Shown in pieces: positions 53,781-64,000 of a stretch of DNA of 64,000 bases. The notes beneath the pieces were generated by a model, which saw nothing but the letters and a program-made list of their open reading frames with translations, made no database searches and was not told the origin of the DNA. Source of the stretch: Agarophyton chilense (Eukaryota; Rhodophyta; Florideophyceae; Gracilariales; Gracilariaceae); assembly GCA_030374765.1 (NCBI GenBank), contig JARGXX010000105.1, forward strand, positions 248,001 through 312,000. Reading direction: 5' to 3'. Every line of letters starts with the position of its first letter. The stretch's first letter is position 1. The position numbers and the translations under genes are program-made.

Positions 53781-54191
53781 ATGGGCGAAAATGCCTCTGG
53801 CATCTTAAGAGAAGCTTTTCGGGGTAGGCTTTCAGTTTACCTTGGAGAAAAGTCACAGAGCAGAAATGCTCTCCTTCGTGTAATTAGGAATGAGATTTCG
53901 CGGATCCTTAAAGAGGAGGAGACGGATGTCTTATTCCATTTCATTGAAGATAAAACATACCCACTGAGTGTCGGAGGGAGTGCGTCAAAAGCGGGGTCTT
54001 CTAAGGTAGTAGCGAGTACTCGAGTTGTACCCGTCTCGGATCAAAAGCTTCGAAGGCGTTCTAAACGCGTGACGGGGGCAAAGGGGGTGAATCCTCGAGT
54101 GAATACGAGTCCGAGTCCGCTCCGGATTCTGAATCTGAGGAAGAAGCTACTACGCGCCCCAGTGAAATGCAGAAAATTCTTTCTTTTATAA
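53781..54191 (+). other. Unrecognised ORF A of a repeat-like block
   Basis: An ATG at 53781 opens a frame of about 136 codons. Its first 65 residues (ILREAFRGRLSVYLGEK, ALLRVIRNEISRILKEEE) look helical and folded; the rest is basic and Ser/Arg-rich. I do not recognise it. With the next two frames it may belong to one element that is broken in a few places. Confidence 0.35.
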
Positions 54192-54505
54192 AGGGGTTGA
54201 AGAAGGCGCAGAAACTCATGACTAAAGACATTAAGAAATTAAAGGAGTCGCGGAAGAGTTCAAAGAAGAAATCATAGGGAGAGGATTTTCTTGTCGACAT
54301 CAGACAGGCGATGGAAGAAGTTGTTGTCGATTCCGCCAATGCCTCTGGCTCAGATTCCGACGATGGAGATGATGTAATTTCGAGCCTGGCGAAGAAGGCT
54401 TTGAATTCGAAGTGACACAAGGCGAACAAGAAGTTCTGGGTTGCTTTCGCTAGCAAACCGTTTCCTGAACAATATGTTTCGGTTGAAAGTCTTGTAGGGG
54501 AAGAT

Positions 54506-54874
54506 ATGCTCCGCAAGGCCCTGAGGAATTATCCGACGGTTTCTGCGTTGGTTGAAGCTCCTCACTTGATGGGCATTCAGAACCGCCGGGAAGCTGTAAC
54601 ACTCTCTCGGGTTATTTACTGCCTCATCAGCTCGTTGAGCGTTATGCGCGCTAAAAATGAGTTGGCGGTGGAGTTGGCAATTCGTTGGTTGGCGGCAGTG
54701 ACAATGATTGATAAGACTGGCAACTGGGAAGCGGCTAGAGAACTCGAAGAGGAGCACGAAGATTTGATAAGCGAGTTAATGAAGCGAAAGCTTCACAAAT
54801 CGGCGAAACTTCGTAAGGAGTTTAAGAAGGATAAGTCCGCCTTGCGCAAGCAAGGAGACGGGAACGAAAATTAA
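54506..54874 (+). other. Unrecognised ORF B, helical charged protein fragment
   Basis: This frame of about 122 codons is helix-rich. It has VIYCLISSLSVMRAKNELAV and an IRWLAAVTMIDKTGNWEAA stretch, then a Lys-rich tail ending GDGNEN. It resembles a gag- or nucleoprotein-like domain only in general character. The open sequence extends upstream of the ATG. No family is assigned. Confidence 0.35.
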
Positions 54875-54908
54875 TATAAAAACAACAACAACAACAATTT
54901 TTAATTCG
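54875..54908 (+). promoter_or_regulatory. CAA-repeat spacer between ORF B and ORF C
   Basis: The 34-nt gap is TAATATAAA followed by ACAACAACAACAACAA and an AT-rich end. CAA repeats of this type form unstructured leaders that favour ribosome entry in some viral RNAs. Here the role is inference. Confidence 0.3.
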
Positions 54909-55199
54909 ATGGGCATGCGGGACGTGCTTCCTATGTCAGGGGCGTCTGATATACAGGACGGGGATACAAAGAAGGAAAGCTCACGACAACGAAAAAAGTC
55001 GAGACGCAAGAAGAAAATTCAAAGTATATTTGAGGGACTTCGAAGTGGACTTCAATCCTTGTATGCCAGTCATGTGTACCCTTTTCTACCGGTACAAGAG
55101 AGAAACGCTGTCCAAAGCCTGGCGAGCAATATCTTGCAGGGCATTGGGGAGGACTCATTTCGCCGAAGTTATTTCGTTGCGGAGGAGTCCGTAGGATAG
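54909..55199 (+). other. Unrecognised ORF C, small basic protein
   Basis: This frame of 96 codons follows ORF B closely. It has an acidic tip, a strongly basic stretch (RQRKKSRRKKKIQ, about 27-39) and an amphipathic C-terminal part. The basic stretch would fit nucleic-acid binding. No family is recognised. Confidence 0.3.
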
Positions 55200-55279
55200 G
55201 TCGATTCTACATTCGAATACAGTGACATAAATCAATGGGTCTTGTATCGCAACGACGGTTTGGGTCAGCGTCCGGGTCT

Positions 55280-55350
55280 CGACCGGTGGTAGCGTGGTAG
55301 AGCGGTTCCTAAGGTTCAGATCCTTAACGGTTGCACTCCCAGAGTACTTG
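55280..55350 (+). tRNA. tRNA-Leu(CAG)-like segment, probably a tRNA pseudogene or SINE head
   Basis: A 5-bp stem TAAGG/CCTTA encloses the seven-base loop TTCAGAT (55315-55321), giving U33, anticodon CAG and a purine at 37. An A-box-like TGGTAGCGTGG lies at 55287-55297 and a B-box-like GGTTGCACTCC at 55329-55339, with two mismatches in the T-loop core. I find no clean acceptor stem and no long variable arm as expected for tRNA-Leu. It is therefore more likely a degenerate tRNA or the head of a tRNA-derived short element. Confidence 0.35.
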
Positions 55351-55976
55351 GTGCAATGGGCTGGCGTTTACTGCGTAGTCCTACAGGTTGGCGCTACGGA
55401 AACGATGGCTTGAAGACCAAAGAGTGAAACTAATATACCAAAGGGGGTTATTTAGTATCCTAACGGTGCCTAACTTACTGTAAGGGAGAAGCGTCACTCG
55501 AGCCAAATAACTAGTACTGGCGAGGCGCTGGGATCTCCCTGGCACTGTAATTCTAACCTATTACACTGATTAAAATATATTAATAATCTACATGAGTCCA
55601 CCTAAGGTCGACCCATCCACGTGTCGCCGGTAAGATACCTCAGGGCCCGGCCGCTTACAGGGCTCAACCGTTCTCATCGCTCCTTTACAAATCTCCCTCC
55701 TTAGGATTCGACCGTCAAGGCGAAGTCCAAATTGCCTCACACCTTCCTGGGGGTCTGGCTCTAGTTGGACCTCTAGGTTAACCTCCAATCTTGCCTTCGG
55801 GGTTGAAACGTGATGATCCTCAGCGTCCTTATGGCCTGGACACGAGCGGTGCCGTGCCCGACATGTCGGCGTCTTATGACCAATCCGGCGGTTAGTTGCT
55901 CTCGTTACCAGTGGGCGCGACGGGGCGTCGCATCGCCACCATCCTCGGGGGTACCAGTGCGTTAGAGCTCAAATTT
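55351..55976. other. Repeat-like non-coding stretch
   Basis: I see no gene here. A TGTAAT...ATTACA inverted pair lies near 55545-55566. The right part may be the LTR of the following gag fragment, because a primer-site-like sequence starts at 55977. Confidence 0.3.
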
Positions 55977-56807
55977 TGGCGCCAGGTTGGCAATTAGTTC
56001 ACCTGAGGTACTGTACGCGCACCGGAGGGGGGGGTTCCTTGCCACTTTTCTTATCCTTCGGTATTCCTTTGGCGACCCCACCCGCGTCGTTTGCCGTGAA
56101 CAACGGTGCGCGCTTCGTCCATTCATGGTCACGTCAGTCATCCTGCCCGATTCGGTTCGATTTTTCTTTCTTCCAGTCGCGGTATTTCTCCATTGGTTGC
56201 GCGCGATGCCGCGATCGCTTTATAAGCCCGTCGGATATGCCATTCTCCCTCCGGACTATGTTGCTTCCGTCTCTTTTCCTATCCTTTTCCCGGCGGACCA
56301 ACCTGTGGGAAGCGGCACCATGTCTTCGAACATCCAAGCTGGGAGCTTCTCTGGATACCCAGTAGCTTAAGAGCGCCCCGGGGACCGCTATGACCATATC
56401 ATCGGACGAAATCCACGGGCAGTGAATCATGCCATTCTGCCGCCCCGTTGGTGTTACTGCCTCGATGGACATTGCGACAGTCCTTGAGGGAGGCTTACTC
56501 CTGGGCGCGTCGCTCGGTGCGCTACGCCCCGGTTGTCCAACAGGGTCAGAATCTGAAAACCGCTATGGTCAATATCCGCTAGCAGAATTCGCAGGTGATG
56601 GCCCAGAGGGTTACTGCCGACTTGGATGCCCGGGATGGTCAAAATTTAAGCGACCGGAGGGCTTCCGATGGTGACAGTAGTTCCTCAGGTGAATCTCCGC
56701 CGAAGAAGCGTGCTCGGCTCGCTGCGGCCGGTTTTGGTGATCCAGTTGGCTCCTCCGGTGACCTTAGTTTCGGTTTCGCTCCTGCCGGTTCCAATAAGGA
56801 CGACTAA
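55977..56807 (+). mobile_element. Gypsy-like 5' fragment: primer-site-like sequence and gag-like remnant
   Basis: TGGCGCCAGGTTGG at 55977-55990 resembles an LTR-element primer-binding site. About 330 bases later a short frame begins (MSSNIQAGS), and a later one has a charged Ser/Asp-rich gag-like tail (DSSSSGESPPKKRARLAA, near 56660-56720). The element is broken, with several breaks, and I see no pol of the same orientation behind it. It may be the 5' end of an element cut by inversion or by another insertion. Confidence 0.35.
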
Positions 56808-57003
56808 ATTACTCCTGCGCCGCCCCAGTCAGTCCTGTTGGTGTTCCGAGCGCTTCCGCGAACCTTGCGGTCATGGTGAGGGCTGTTCTACCTCTTTCGG
56901 TTGTCAAATAAATAAATGCTTGTGCTTTCCCATGGCCGTTCTTGTATATCAAACGTGCGTGCCCCGGGACGGCATCCAATCTTGAGATCGTCTCGGGTCT
57001 TCC

Positions 57004-58790
57004 TCAGGTATCTCCGAAGGACTGACCTTGTTCCCTAATGCGGGAGCTACGACGAACCGTCGTGTTCCGGCGAACCGTCGTGTCGGGAGGCGCTTTGGGA
57101 AGCGCTTTGGTATTATTCGGACCATTAGTTGCCTCCTCCTGAAGGCCGCGCTCCGAGTGGCTGATCTTACGCCAATAGCGGGCGATAAAATTAGCTGGAA
57201 TGGTTTGAGGCTCTTGCCAAGTGTCTTCCTCAGGGGTATAGCCGAACCAACGGACGCAATAGCGTATAGTTTCATTTTCTCCCCGACCGGCGGAGATGAT
57301 GCGCTCAATCACATATTCCGGTTGGTGTTCATTCTCCGGAAGGAGAGTGTGGTCCAGAAGGGCGAATCCATCGGAGTCGGTTGGGAGAGATGTTTCATAG
57401 TAGTTGGCATTGGCCAACGGGTCCGTGGGGCTATTCGAGTGCGCGGGAACTGCCTTAGGGGGTTTGGAGACTTGTGCGTCGACCTGAGGTCATGGTGATT
57501 CCGTGGAGCCAGGGGGCTGGGACTTTGGTGGTCCGGAGGAACTGGGAGCTCGTGTCACGTGGTCAATAGACAAGATGTCCTATAGGCCGTCAATTAGCAA
57601 CGCGATGGTGTGTTCATTGGCCTTAAGGACTTTGCATAGTCCCGTTGAGCGGGGTAAGAGCTTCCGTGTAGTGTCCTCGAGTTCTTCACTGTCCTTTGGT
57701 GACCGGTACAGGTAAACCAGGTCTTCTTTTCTAAAGGTCGGTGTGTTCCAAACGGCTTTGTCGAAATTGACCTTGTAGCGCCGTTGGGCTTTTGTTCGTA
57801 CAGTTCTGTCCGATTGGATAATGCGGTTGATGCGTCGGCGCGAGTAGCGCTTCGCCTGGGTAGGAGTCATTCCTTCGGTTATGTCCTGGGGTATGATAGA
57901 CTCCTAAAGGTCAACAGCTATCGGCGGCAGCGCTCTCGTTATCGTTAAGTCGAAAGGAGTTGTCCCTGTGCAAGCGTGCACCTGCGTGTTGTAGGCATAA
58001 ACCAGTGGATCAACGTATTCGTCCCAGTCCAATTGGTGCTTTGATACGTAGTGTGCCAATCGGTACAGAAGGGTGCGGTTGAAGCGGTCGGCTTGTCAAT
58101 TGGGTTGCGGGTGGTACGCCGTGGTGGTCACATGTTTTATACCTATGGTAACACAAACGTGTGCGAAGAATTAGGATACAAACTGGCTGCCACTATCCGT
58201 AAGGAGGCAGAGTTGCACGTCATGTGGATGTACCCAGTGGGACAAGAAGGCCGTGGCGACATCCGTGGCAGTTGTCTTTCCTAGGGGTAGGGCTTGGATA
58301 AATTTGGTAAACCTATGGGTTATAACCAAAAGAAACCGTTTCCCATGAGACGACTTAGGCGAAGGCCCAATTATATCCATTACGACAAATTCCATTAGAC
58401 CTGCTGTGGGGAAGAGTTTCAATTTGGCCTTATGGTTGGCGCGGGACCCTCTGATTTGTGCGCACGATGTACAGTTCCGTGCGGTTTGCCATAGGTCTTG
58501 CGCCATTAGTGGCCAGTAAAAGAACTTTCTTAGGGTCTGGTACATTCGTCGGCCTCCACGGTGACGGGGGAAATGGGCGAAATATAGGAATAGCGCCCTT
58601 AGCGAAGTTTGTATTACCCGTTGGAGTGCGCCACCCAGCGGCGAGCTGCGACATAATGGTCCATATCGGTCATAGTCGAACAGGCATACTGGGGTTCCTA
58701 CCAATTGGCCTGTTTCCTTGCAGTACTCGTCTTCGACCTGCGCCTGTAGGAGCTCCTCAATAGTTATAGGGGGAGATCTTTCTCCTCCAG
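57004..58790 (-). mobile_element. Broken Ty3/Gypsy chromovirus pol: integrase and chromodomain
   Basis: On the minus strand, 58704-58171 shows the integrase zinc-binding part (HFPRHRGGRRMYQTLRKFFYW, NCTSCAQ) and the catalytic core (FVVMDIIGPSPKSSHG, LCLLTDSGSQFVS). Near 57870-57580 there is the C-terminal integrase part (FDKAVWNTPTFRKEDLVYLY), and at 57417-57004 a chromodomain (EYVIERIISAGRGENE, YCVRWFGYTPEEDTWQE). A chromodomain after integrase marks the chromovirus branch of Ty3/Gypsy. The copy is old and broken in several places. It is a different family from the tandem array. Confidence 0.85.
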
Positions 58791-60340
58791 GGCTATCGCG
58801 TTAACCTGGGGTGGTGCCGAGTTGGGCGGTACTTTCTCCCAGTGCAGTAGGTATACTTCGTTCTATTTTACCTCAAGATCCTCCGATTGCACTTGTAGTA
58901 TCCGCTCTGCGGAGAGAGCAGACACCTGCGAGAGTGTTCGGGACTGCCGATAGGTGCTTGCGGCTAAGGGGAAGTTGTGGTATAGCACAACACTAGGGAG
59001 CTAGAATGGGGGTTGTAAGGCCCTACTCGCCAGTGAGGGTGTTTGGTACTATTAAACGGACAACTACTTGTTGTAGCTTGTCCGGATCTCCGGTTAAACA
59101 ATCCTGAACAAAGAACAAGTGAGTTTTGAACCCGTTTGTTGTCTCCTTTACTTTGGAGTCGGCGCTCCCTTCTGTGCGTTCAGTACAGTGCACAGCGGTT
59201 TCCCGTGCTTAATAAAAGTACCATCTGTTCCAACTTGCTCGGCGATGAACCCCTACGCGCCGCACAACTCCAACAACGGATAAATACCCTCCGAATTTCC
59301 TTACACCAGCAGTGGCTTCGATTCGCATGCTGCGGCGCCTTCGGTCTTCCGATCAATGCGGTCTCCTCGCGTGGGTTTCCAATCCTTTTCCTTACAACCC
59401 TCGGCTTAAGGTGTGATGTAGAATGCGGCTTATGTGTGCTCCACTGGGATCATTCCAGCTCCGTCTCGTCGGGCTCAACGCAGCTATCCACATCCCGCGG
59501 ACTTGGTGGGACGAGACCCTCTCGACGATGCTGACCTCTTTGCACAGGCTTCCTGGTTTGACCCAGTCGCTCTTCCCGATAACGCGTTGATCAACCGATA
59601 CTTTTTCAGCGGTTAACTTCCCGAGAGCCTTCCGTATGCGGCTATCCGCAGCCACGATTGGCTTACTCACTGTGCCTTGCCAGATAACGTTATTGCCCGG
59701 TATACCAACGAAAGTATGGACGAAACCAAACTCGGTTCACCAAGCTGATTTACCAGCGTCGGCACCGGTTCATTAGCACCGTCGTTCTCACTGGAGATAG
59801 GAATCTGGATCCCTGGATGGCTCGCACGAATGGAGAAGGATTCTAGTACATCGAGTCCGTATACGAAGTCAACGTCAACGAATGGCGGCTTACGCGATGT
59901 ACGCAACGCGGCACTCTGCTTTCGCCGGCCCTTGCTCCGTGCGGACTTCCGCTTCCTCCATAAGAGATACATTGCATACTGGGATTATCCTTGTTGGGAA
60001 CGACGTACGAGATCCCGCTTGGGATACCTGGTCCCATACCAAATGATCGATATTGCACGAATTAGTCGGAATGCTCGCGTGGGACGGTATGTCGCGCTGC
60101 CAGAACACTGGGCGGAGATCGAGAGCCCTCGTGGATGTCCGGTGGATCTTTCGCCTGCCATAACCTATATCGGTTCCGCTTTGATCAACGACCCGTTCTC
60201 GGGATACTGGACGATCGTTTTCTCCGAGCTTAGTGCCAAGATGGAAGCGTATATCTTCTTGGATGCATAAGATACCTATCGGGTTTGGTACATGTCACTA
60301 GCAGCGCGGAGATATGCGAGACAGGAAAGCAGGTTCTAGG
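58791..60340. other. Unresolved repeat-derived stretch
   Basis: This stretch lies upstream of the minus-strand integrase, where RT and RNase H would be expected, but I recognise no clear RT motif on either strand. Open frames on both strands (59136-59534 and 59830-60270 plus; 59667-59972 minus) have no domain I can name. It is probably old element sequence, perhaps more than one piece. Confidence 0.35.
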
Positions 60341-60540
60341 TGTTGAAAACAAGGACGGAAGTCAATGGCGCGCAGGTGTTTGTACTTGTTTTTTTCTGAG
60401 ATTGAGGGTGTGAGAGGAAGACTCTGGCTGACCTTTATTTCGTTCATCTCGTCGTCGTGCTTTTATGTCCACTGTTTCTACTGTAATGTTTGATTTCAAA
60501 AGGCACTAAGCGGCAAAATTCATGATGTTGGTGTTTGACA
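60341..60540 (-). repeat. Putative 3' LTR of the Copia element
   Basis: On the minus strand a sequence starting TGTCAAACACC and ending TTTTCAACA (200 bp) follows the coding end after a purine-rich CAACCGGGGA. The TG...CA ends fit an LTR, but the partner LTR is outside the window, so the limits are tentative. Confidence 0.45.
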
Positions 60541-63500
60541 GTCCCCGGTTGCTGCTTTGTGTGAAGTAGGGAGAGGGAGCACTTGCAGTCTCGTTCTGAG
60601 GGTTTTTTATTGATATCGATGCAGTGGTTTGGTGAATATGTCGGCTAGCGCGTCCTGAGTGGGAGTGCGGTGTAGGGTGATGTTTTGATTGCTGACGTGA
60701 TGTTGCAAATAATGGTGTCGAATGTCGATTTACTTCCGACGTTTCGTGGGTGCTTGTTTCTTTGCTATCATTATGGCTGATCGGTTGTCAATATAATGTG
60801 GTGTGAGTTGGGGAGATTGAATGGTTGTGGATGAGAGGAGTTTTTGAAGCCATCGTGTGTGTTGCGTTGCATGAGTCGCCGATACGTATTCTGCCTCTGT
60901 GGTAGAGAGAGCTACGATGGTTTGCTTTTTCGGTAGCCAGGAAATCGGTGTATGGTTGAAGCAGTGAACGTTCCCGGTTACTGATTTGCGATTTTGTGCG
61001 TTCGCGAAATCAGCATCGCTATACACGGAGATTGTGCTGTTTTCATTGTCTGGTGTATTGCTTTTTGGTTTGAACAGTAGTCCATGTGTTCGTATGCCCT
61101 TTGGATATCGTAACAAGGTTTTGAGTGCTTGCTTGTGATGCTGCTGGGGATTGATCATGTGTTGGGCTAATCTGTTGGTCACGTACATGATGTCGGGACG
61201 TGTACTGTCAGTGATGTATCTAATTTCACCCAGTAGTTGACGATATTTGGTGGCTTCTGGTGATGATAATGCTGGTGTACGAGGCTGTTGATCCAGGTAC
61301 TTAAAAATGGAGTATGGTGTGAGAGTAGGACTGCAGTTGTGCATGTTTGTTTGCTCTAGGTTGGCATCAATGGCGTCTGGTTGAGCTTCGTGTACGCTTC
61401 CGTCCTGGTGATGAGTTATTGTCCAATTAAGAAATCGTGTAGGCGTGCCCAGTCGTTTCACTTTGTACTTCTTGAGTAGTTCACGTTGAAGGTTGTCGAT
61501 ATGTTGCTTGTCGGATGCTAGTACTAAGAAGTCGTCTATCGTGGTGCTGACGAGCGTGAATCCTTTGTTGGTATGACGGATATAGAGGCATGGATCGTGC
61601 TCTGATGGTGTGAAGCTGTGTTTGGTGAGAAACTGTTGTAGTCCTTGGTTTTAGTAATAGGCCGCGGGTGGAGGGCCGTACAGGTTTCCGACTAACGTTA
61701 CGTATTTTCCTGCGTGTCTGAATGTGCCGTCGAAGTCGGGCATTTGGCGTACGTATACTGGACGATCGTGTTGATATTGTTCATGTAAGTAAGCAGATTT
61801 GATATCGAAGTGCTCCAGTTGCAGTGTGTGTGTTGCATGTAGTGCGATGAGGAGTCTTTGGGTTGTCCTATTTCCTGTGTAAGTGGTGATGTATTGCGGA
61901 TTGTAGTGTACGCCTGGTTTCATAAGGTCCCCTCGGATGTTGCATCTGGCTTTGAGTTGGGTAATTTGTCCGTTTGCGACTCTCTTGTATCGGTATAGCA
62001 TCATGAGCGGAATGGTTTGTGGTTTTGGCGCGATGAAATCGGGAGGTAACCACTCGATACTGCGATGTTGATCAATGTTTGTTAGTTCTGCATCATGAGA
62101 ATTCTGCCATTGCTTCGCAATAGGGTACTGTCGTGCTTGAGAGATGTTGGAAGGGGGGGGTGTATCAATTTGAATGGTGGTTGGTATGGTTTGTCAGGAT
62201 GTAGCTCGTGCCTTGAATGTTGCTGTGGTACGTGTTGTTGGATCGGTATCTTTGTGATAGGGATGAAAATCTGCAGCTCTAATGGGTTGGTATTGGTTGG
62301 TTCTAAGGTTGAAGACTACTATGTGGCTAATTGAGGTGGGATACATTTATCTTACTGGGTCTGCTCGGGGTTCGAGCTTTTTCTTTGGGGCATAAACTGG
62401 GATGGTGCCAAGTTCCCCGAACGTGAAGAGTTTGTTGATTGATGGTTTGTGTCCGTACCACATGTGAAATGGAGAGGTTCCTGTGCTGGCATGGTGCATG
62501 ATGTTGTATTTGAATACGGTGTCTCTGGCTGCATCTTCCCAGTATTGTTTGTCGAGTTGAGCTGTGTCGAGTACTGCTCTAACTGAGTTCATGAGTGTCC
62601 GGTTGAATCGTTCTGCTATGGAGTTTTTTAAGGTTGGTGGGGTGTACGTGAGCGGTGTTGTACTTCATATCTGTTGTATATTTCGTGCATTTTGTTGGAA
62701 AGATATTCCTTAGCGTTATCGCTGCGGAAGTAGGTGAGAGGGTGCTGCATATGGTTTCGTATGTGGTGTAGGCTTTGGTCAATGTGTCGAGGGATGTCCG
62801 TGCGATCCTTGACGAAATGTGCCATCGTGAAGCGGCTTTTCGCACATATTACCAAGAGTATGTGGTTGTTTCCATGTGTGGATGCCGCTTTTATGGGGCC
62901 ACGTGTGTCTGAACTGATGTATGCGCCGGTGGGATATTGGCGCGTTGTGCGTTTGTGTGGTGTGGGGTGTAGCTGCGCATGATGACAGGAGCTGCAGCTT
63001 ATTTTGATGTCTTGTGGGAGTGTGGGAGTGTGGGAGGTAATGCCGGTATGATTCTTTGTTTTGCGGTAAATTCTAGCTTCTTGGGGTGGGCGTGGTTGAG
63101 ACGTATAGGTCAGTCGTATAATAGCATGTTGTCTGTGATCTTCGGTCTTGATGTTGTTGGGTTGCGTAGGGATTTGAGTATTTGGAAGCAAGTTTGTGGG
63201 GAAGCTCGTGATGTGACTGGAGGAGGTTTGATTTTGCTGGTGATACTGTCGGTGGAGGTCCTTTTGGTCTTGGATTTAGCCTTATTGTTTCGTCGGCTTT
63301 GTCGTTTGTGCTTGATTGGAAGAGTTCGTGAATGGTATGCGGTGGGTGCCTTTATGAAGGAAGCTTCGAGACTATACTGACCATGTTTCCATGGTGCCGT
63401 GGCTATGACTCGTGTGTTTGGATTATGTGCATCGATTACGTATCCTTTCGCTGCTTTGAATGCGACTAGTCCGTATCTGTTGGCAAAGTCATTCACGGAG

Positions 63501-63805
63501 AGCAGGTTGTGTTTCACGCGCCTGTTTGATACGGCATGAGACTGTATGGTGTTTTTAAAGTTGGTCGAAAGTATGCTGATTGTCCCATGATGGGTGCCCG
63601 GAGTCTGGGAGTTGGTGGCGGTGGTGGTTAGCATTTTCGTAGCTACTGGTGTTCTGAAACGGGTTGGTCGAGGAATGTGTGTAGGGTGCGCTCCGCTGTC
63701 CAGTATGAACGTACCGTTTGTTTCGGTATCGGCTTTTGAGATGGCATCGGCCTGCGGGGGTGGAAGCGGTAGTTGCTGTTGAGCTTGGTTGTATGGAGGA
63801 TAATA

Positions 63806-63818
63806 GGGGGGGGGGGGG
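63806..63818. repeat. Poly-G run (13 bases)
   Basis: This is a homopolymer inside the Copia element, in a proline-coding stretch on the minus strand. It is likely to be length-variable. Confidence 0.9.
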
Positions 63819-64000
63819 TGGTGTATGCATCATATGTGGTGTATATTGGGGATATGGGTTAGGCATCTGGGTGTAGTGTGCTAGGGGTTTGATGTTCTGA
63901 GACTTGGGGTGGCGTCGATCGTTGCATTCTTGATCGGTGTGAATTGACGGAATTCCCAGGGAGGTATGGAATCGGCAAGGTGTCTGTCCTGGCGGCATGC

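Larger units (their letters stand above)
60341..64000 (-). mobile_element. Broken Ty1/Copia element running off the right edge
   Basis: Read on the minus strand from the right edge, the parts appear in Copia order. They are a gag-end knuckle-like segment (CRFHTSLGIPSIHTDQEC) near 63970, a protease near 63690, a GAG-pre-integrase domain near 63590-63370 (NRRVKHNLLSVNDFA), integrase at about 63190-62350 (ISSDTRGPIKAAS, YFRSDNAKEYLS), RT starting near 62000 (FDIKSAYLHEQYQHDRPV) and RNase H at about 61250-60730 (VYSDADFANAQNRKSVTG, STTEAEYVSATHA, then ADIFTKPLH past 60730). Integrase before RT defines Ty1/Copia. It is broken, with roughly four to six breaks. Its coding strand is A/C-rich, unlike the host genes. 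The 5' end lies outside the window. Confidence 0.9.

Noticed and set aside
1-64000. CRISPR arrays, operons or bacterial features
   Set aside because: No regularly spaced short repeats were seen, and the genes are eukaryotic with introns; the only large repeats are LTR elements.

Overview
This window is nuclear DNA from a eukaryote. It carries spliceosomal genes such as SPT5, EMG1, RFC4, eIF4B, GET1, CCDC47 and PYROXD1, and compact, mostly intronless genes; the few introns I can place are short (75-112 nt). A SLAC1-type anion channel, a SRPBCC/START-like protein with a transit-peptide-like N-terminus and a decayed organelle-type PNPase gene point to a plastid-bearing lineage. A florideophyte red alga is my best guess, by inference only; no ribosomal or plastid marker is present to settle it.

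Positions 1-33,200 are gene-rich host sequence. In order they hold EMG1 (-), a near-full-length PNPase pseudogene (-), SARAF (-, three exons), SPT5 (+, starting in a 22-nt first exon), an eIF4B-like RRM protein (-), a SRPBCC protein (+), GET1/WRB (-, two exons), a SLAC1-family channel (+), RFC4 (-), a GCK-III kinase (-), a RING-H2 protein (+), CCDC47 (+), an ACL4-like TPR chaperone (-), PYROXD1 (+), an RNF5/RNF185-type E3 (+, two exons) and an OAS/cGAS-fold protein with a degenerate active site (-). Many neighbours are divergent pairs sharing 0.5-0.7 kb promoter regions, or convergent pairs. Several products work at the ER membrane (SARAF, GET1, CCDC47, RNF5/185) and several in ribosome or RNA biology (EMG1, eIF4B, ACL4, PYROXD1, SPT5).

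Positions 33,278-52,506 are the most striking part. Three almost identical Ty3/Gypsy units lie head to tail and share four LTRs of 190 bp that look identical. The period is exactly 6,343 bp, and the whole 19.2 kb array is bounded by one 5-bp target-site duplication (gtatc). It sits about 30 bp upstream of a TATA-like box of the OAS-like gene.

Positions 52,507-64,000 are repeat-derived: an AT-rich flank, an unrecognised three-ORF block with a CAA-repeat spacer, a tRNA-Leu-like/SINE-like segment, a Gypsy gag-like fragment (+), a broken chromodomain-bearing Ty3/Gypsy pol (-), and a broken Ty1/Copia element (-) that runs off the right edge.

Exon joins are read by eye from splice-site consensus and reading phase. 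No alignment or database search was run.
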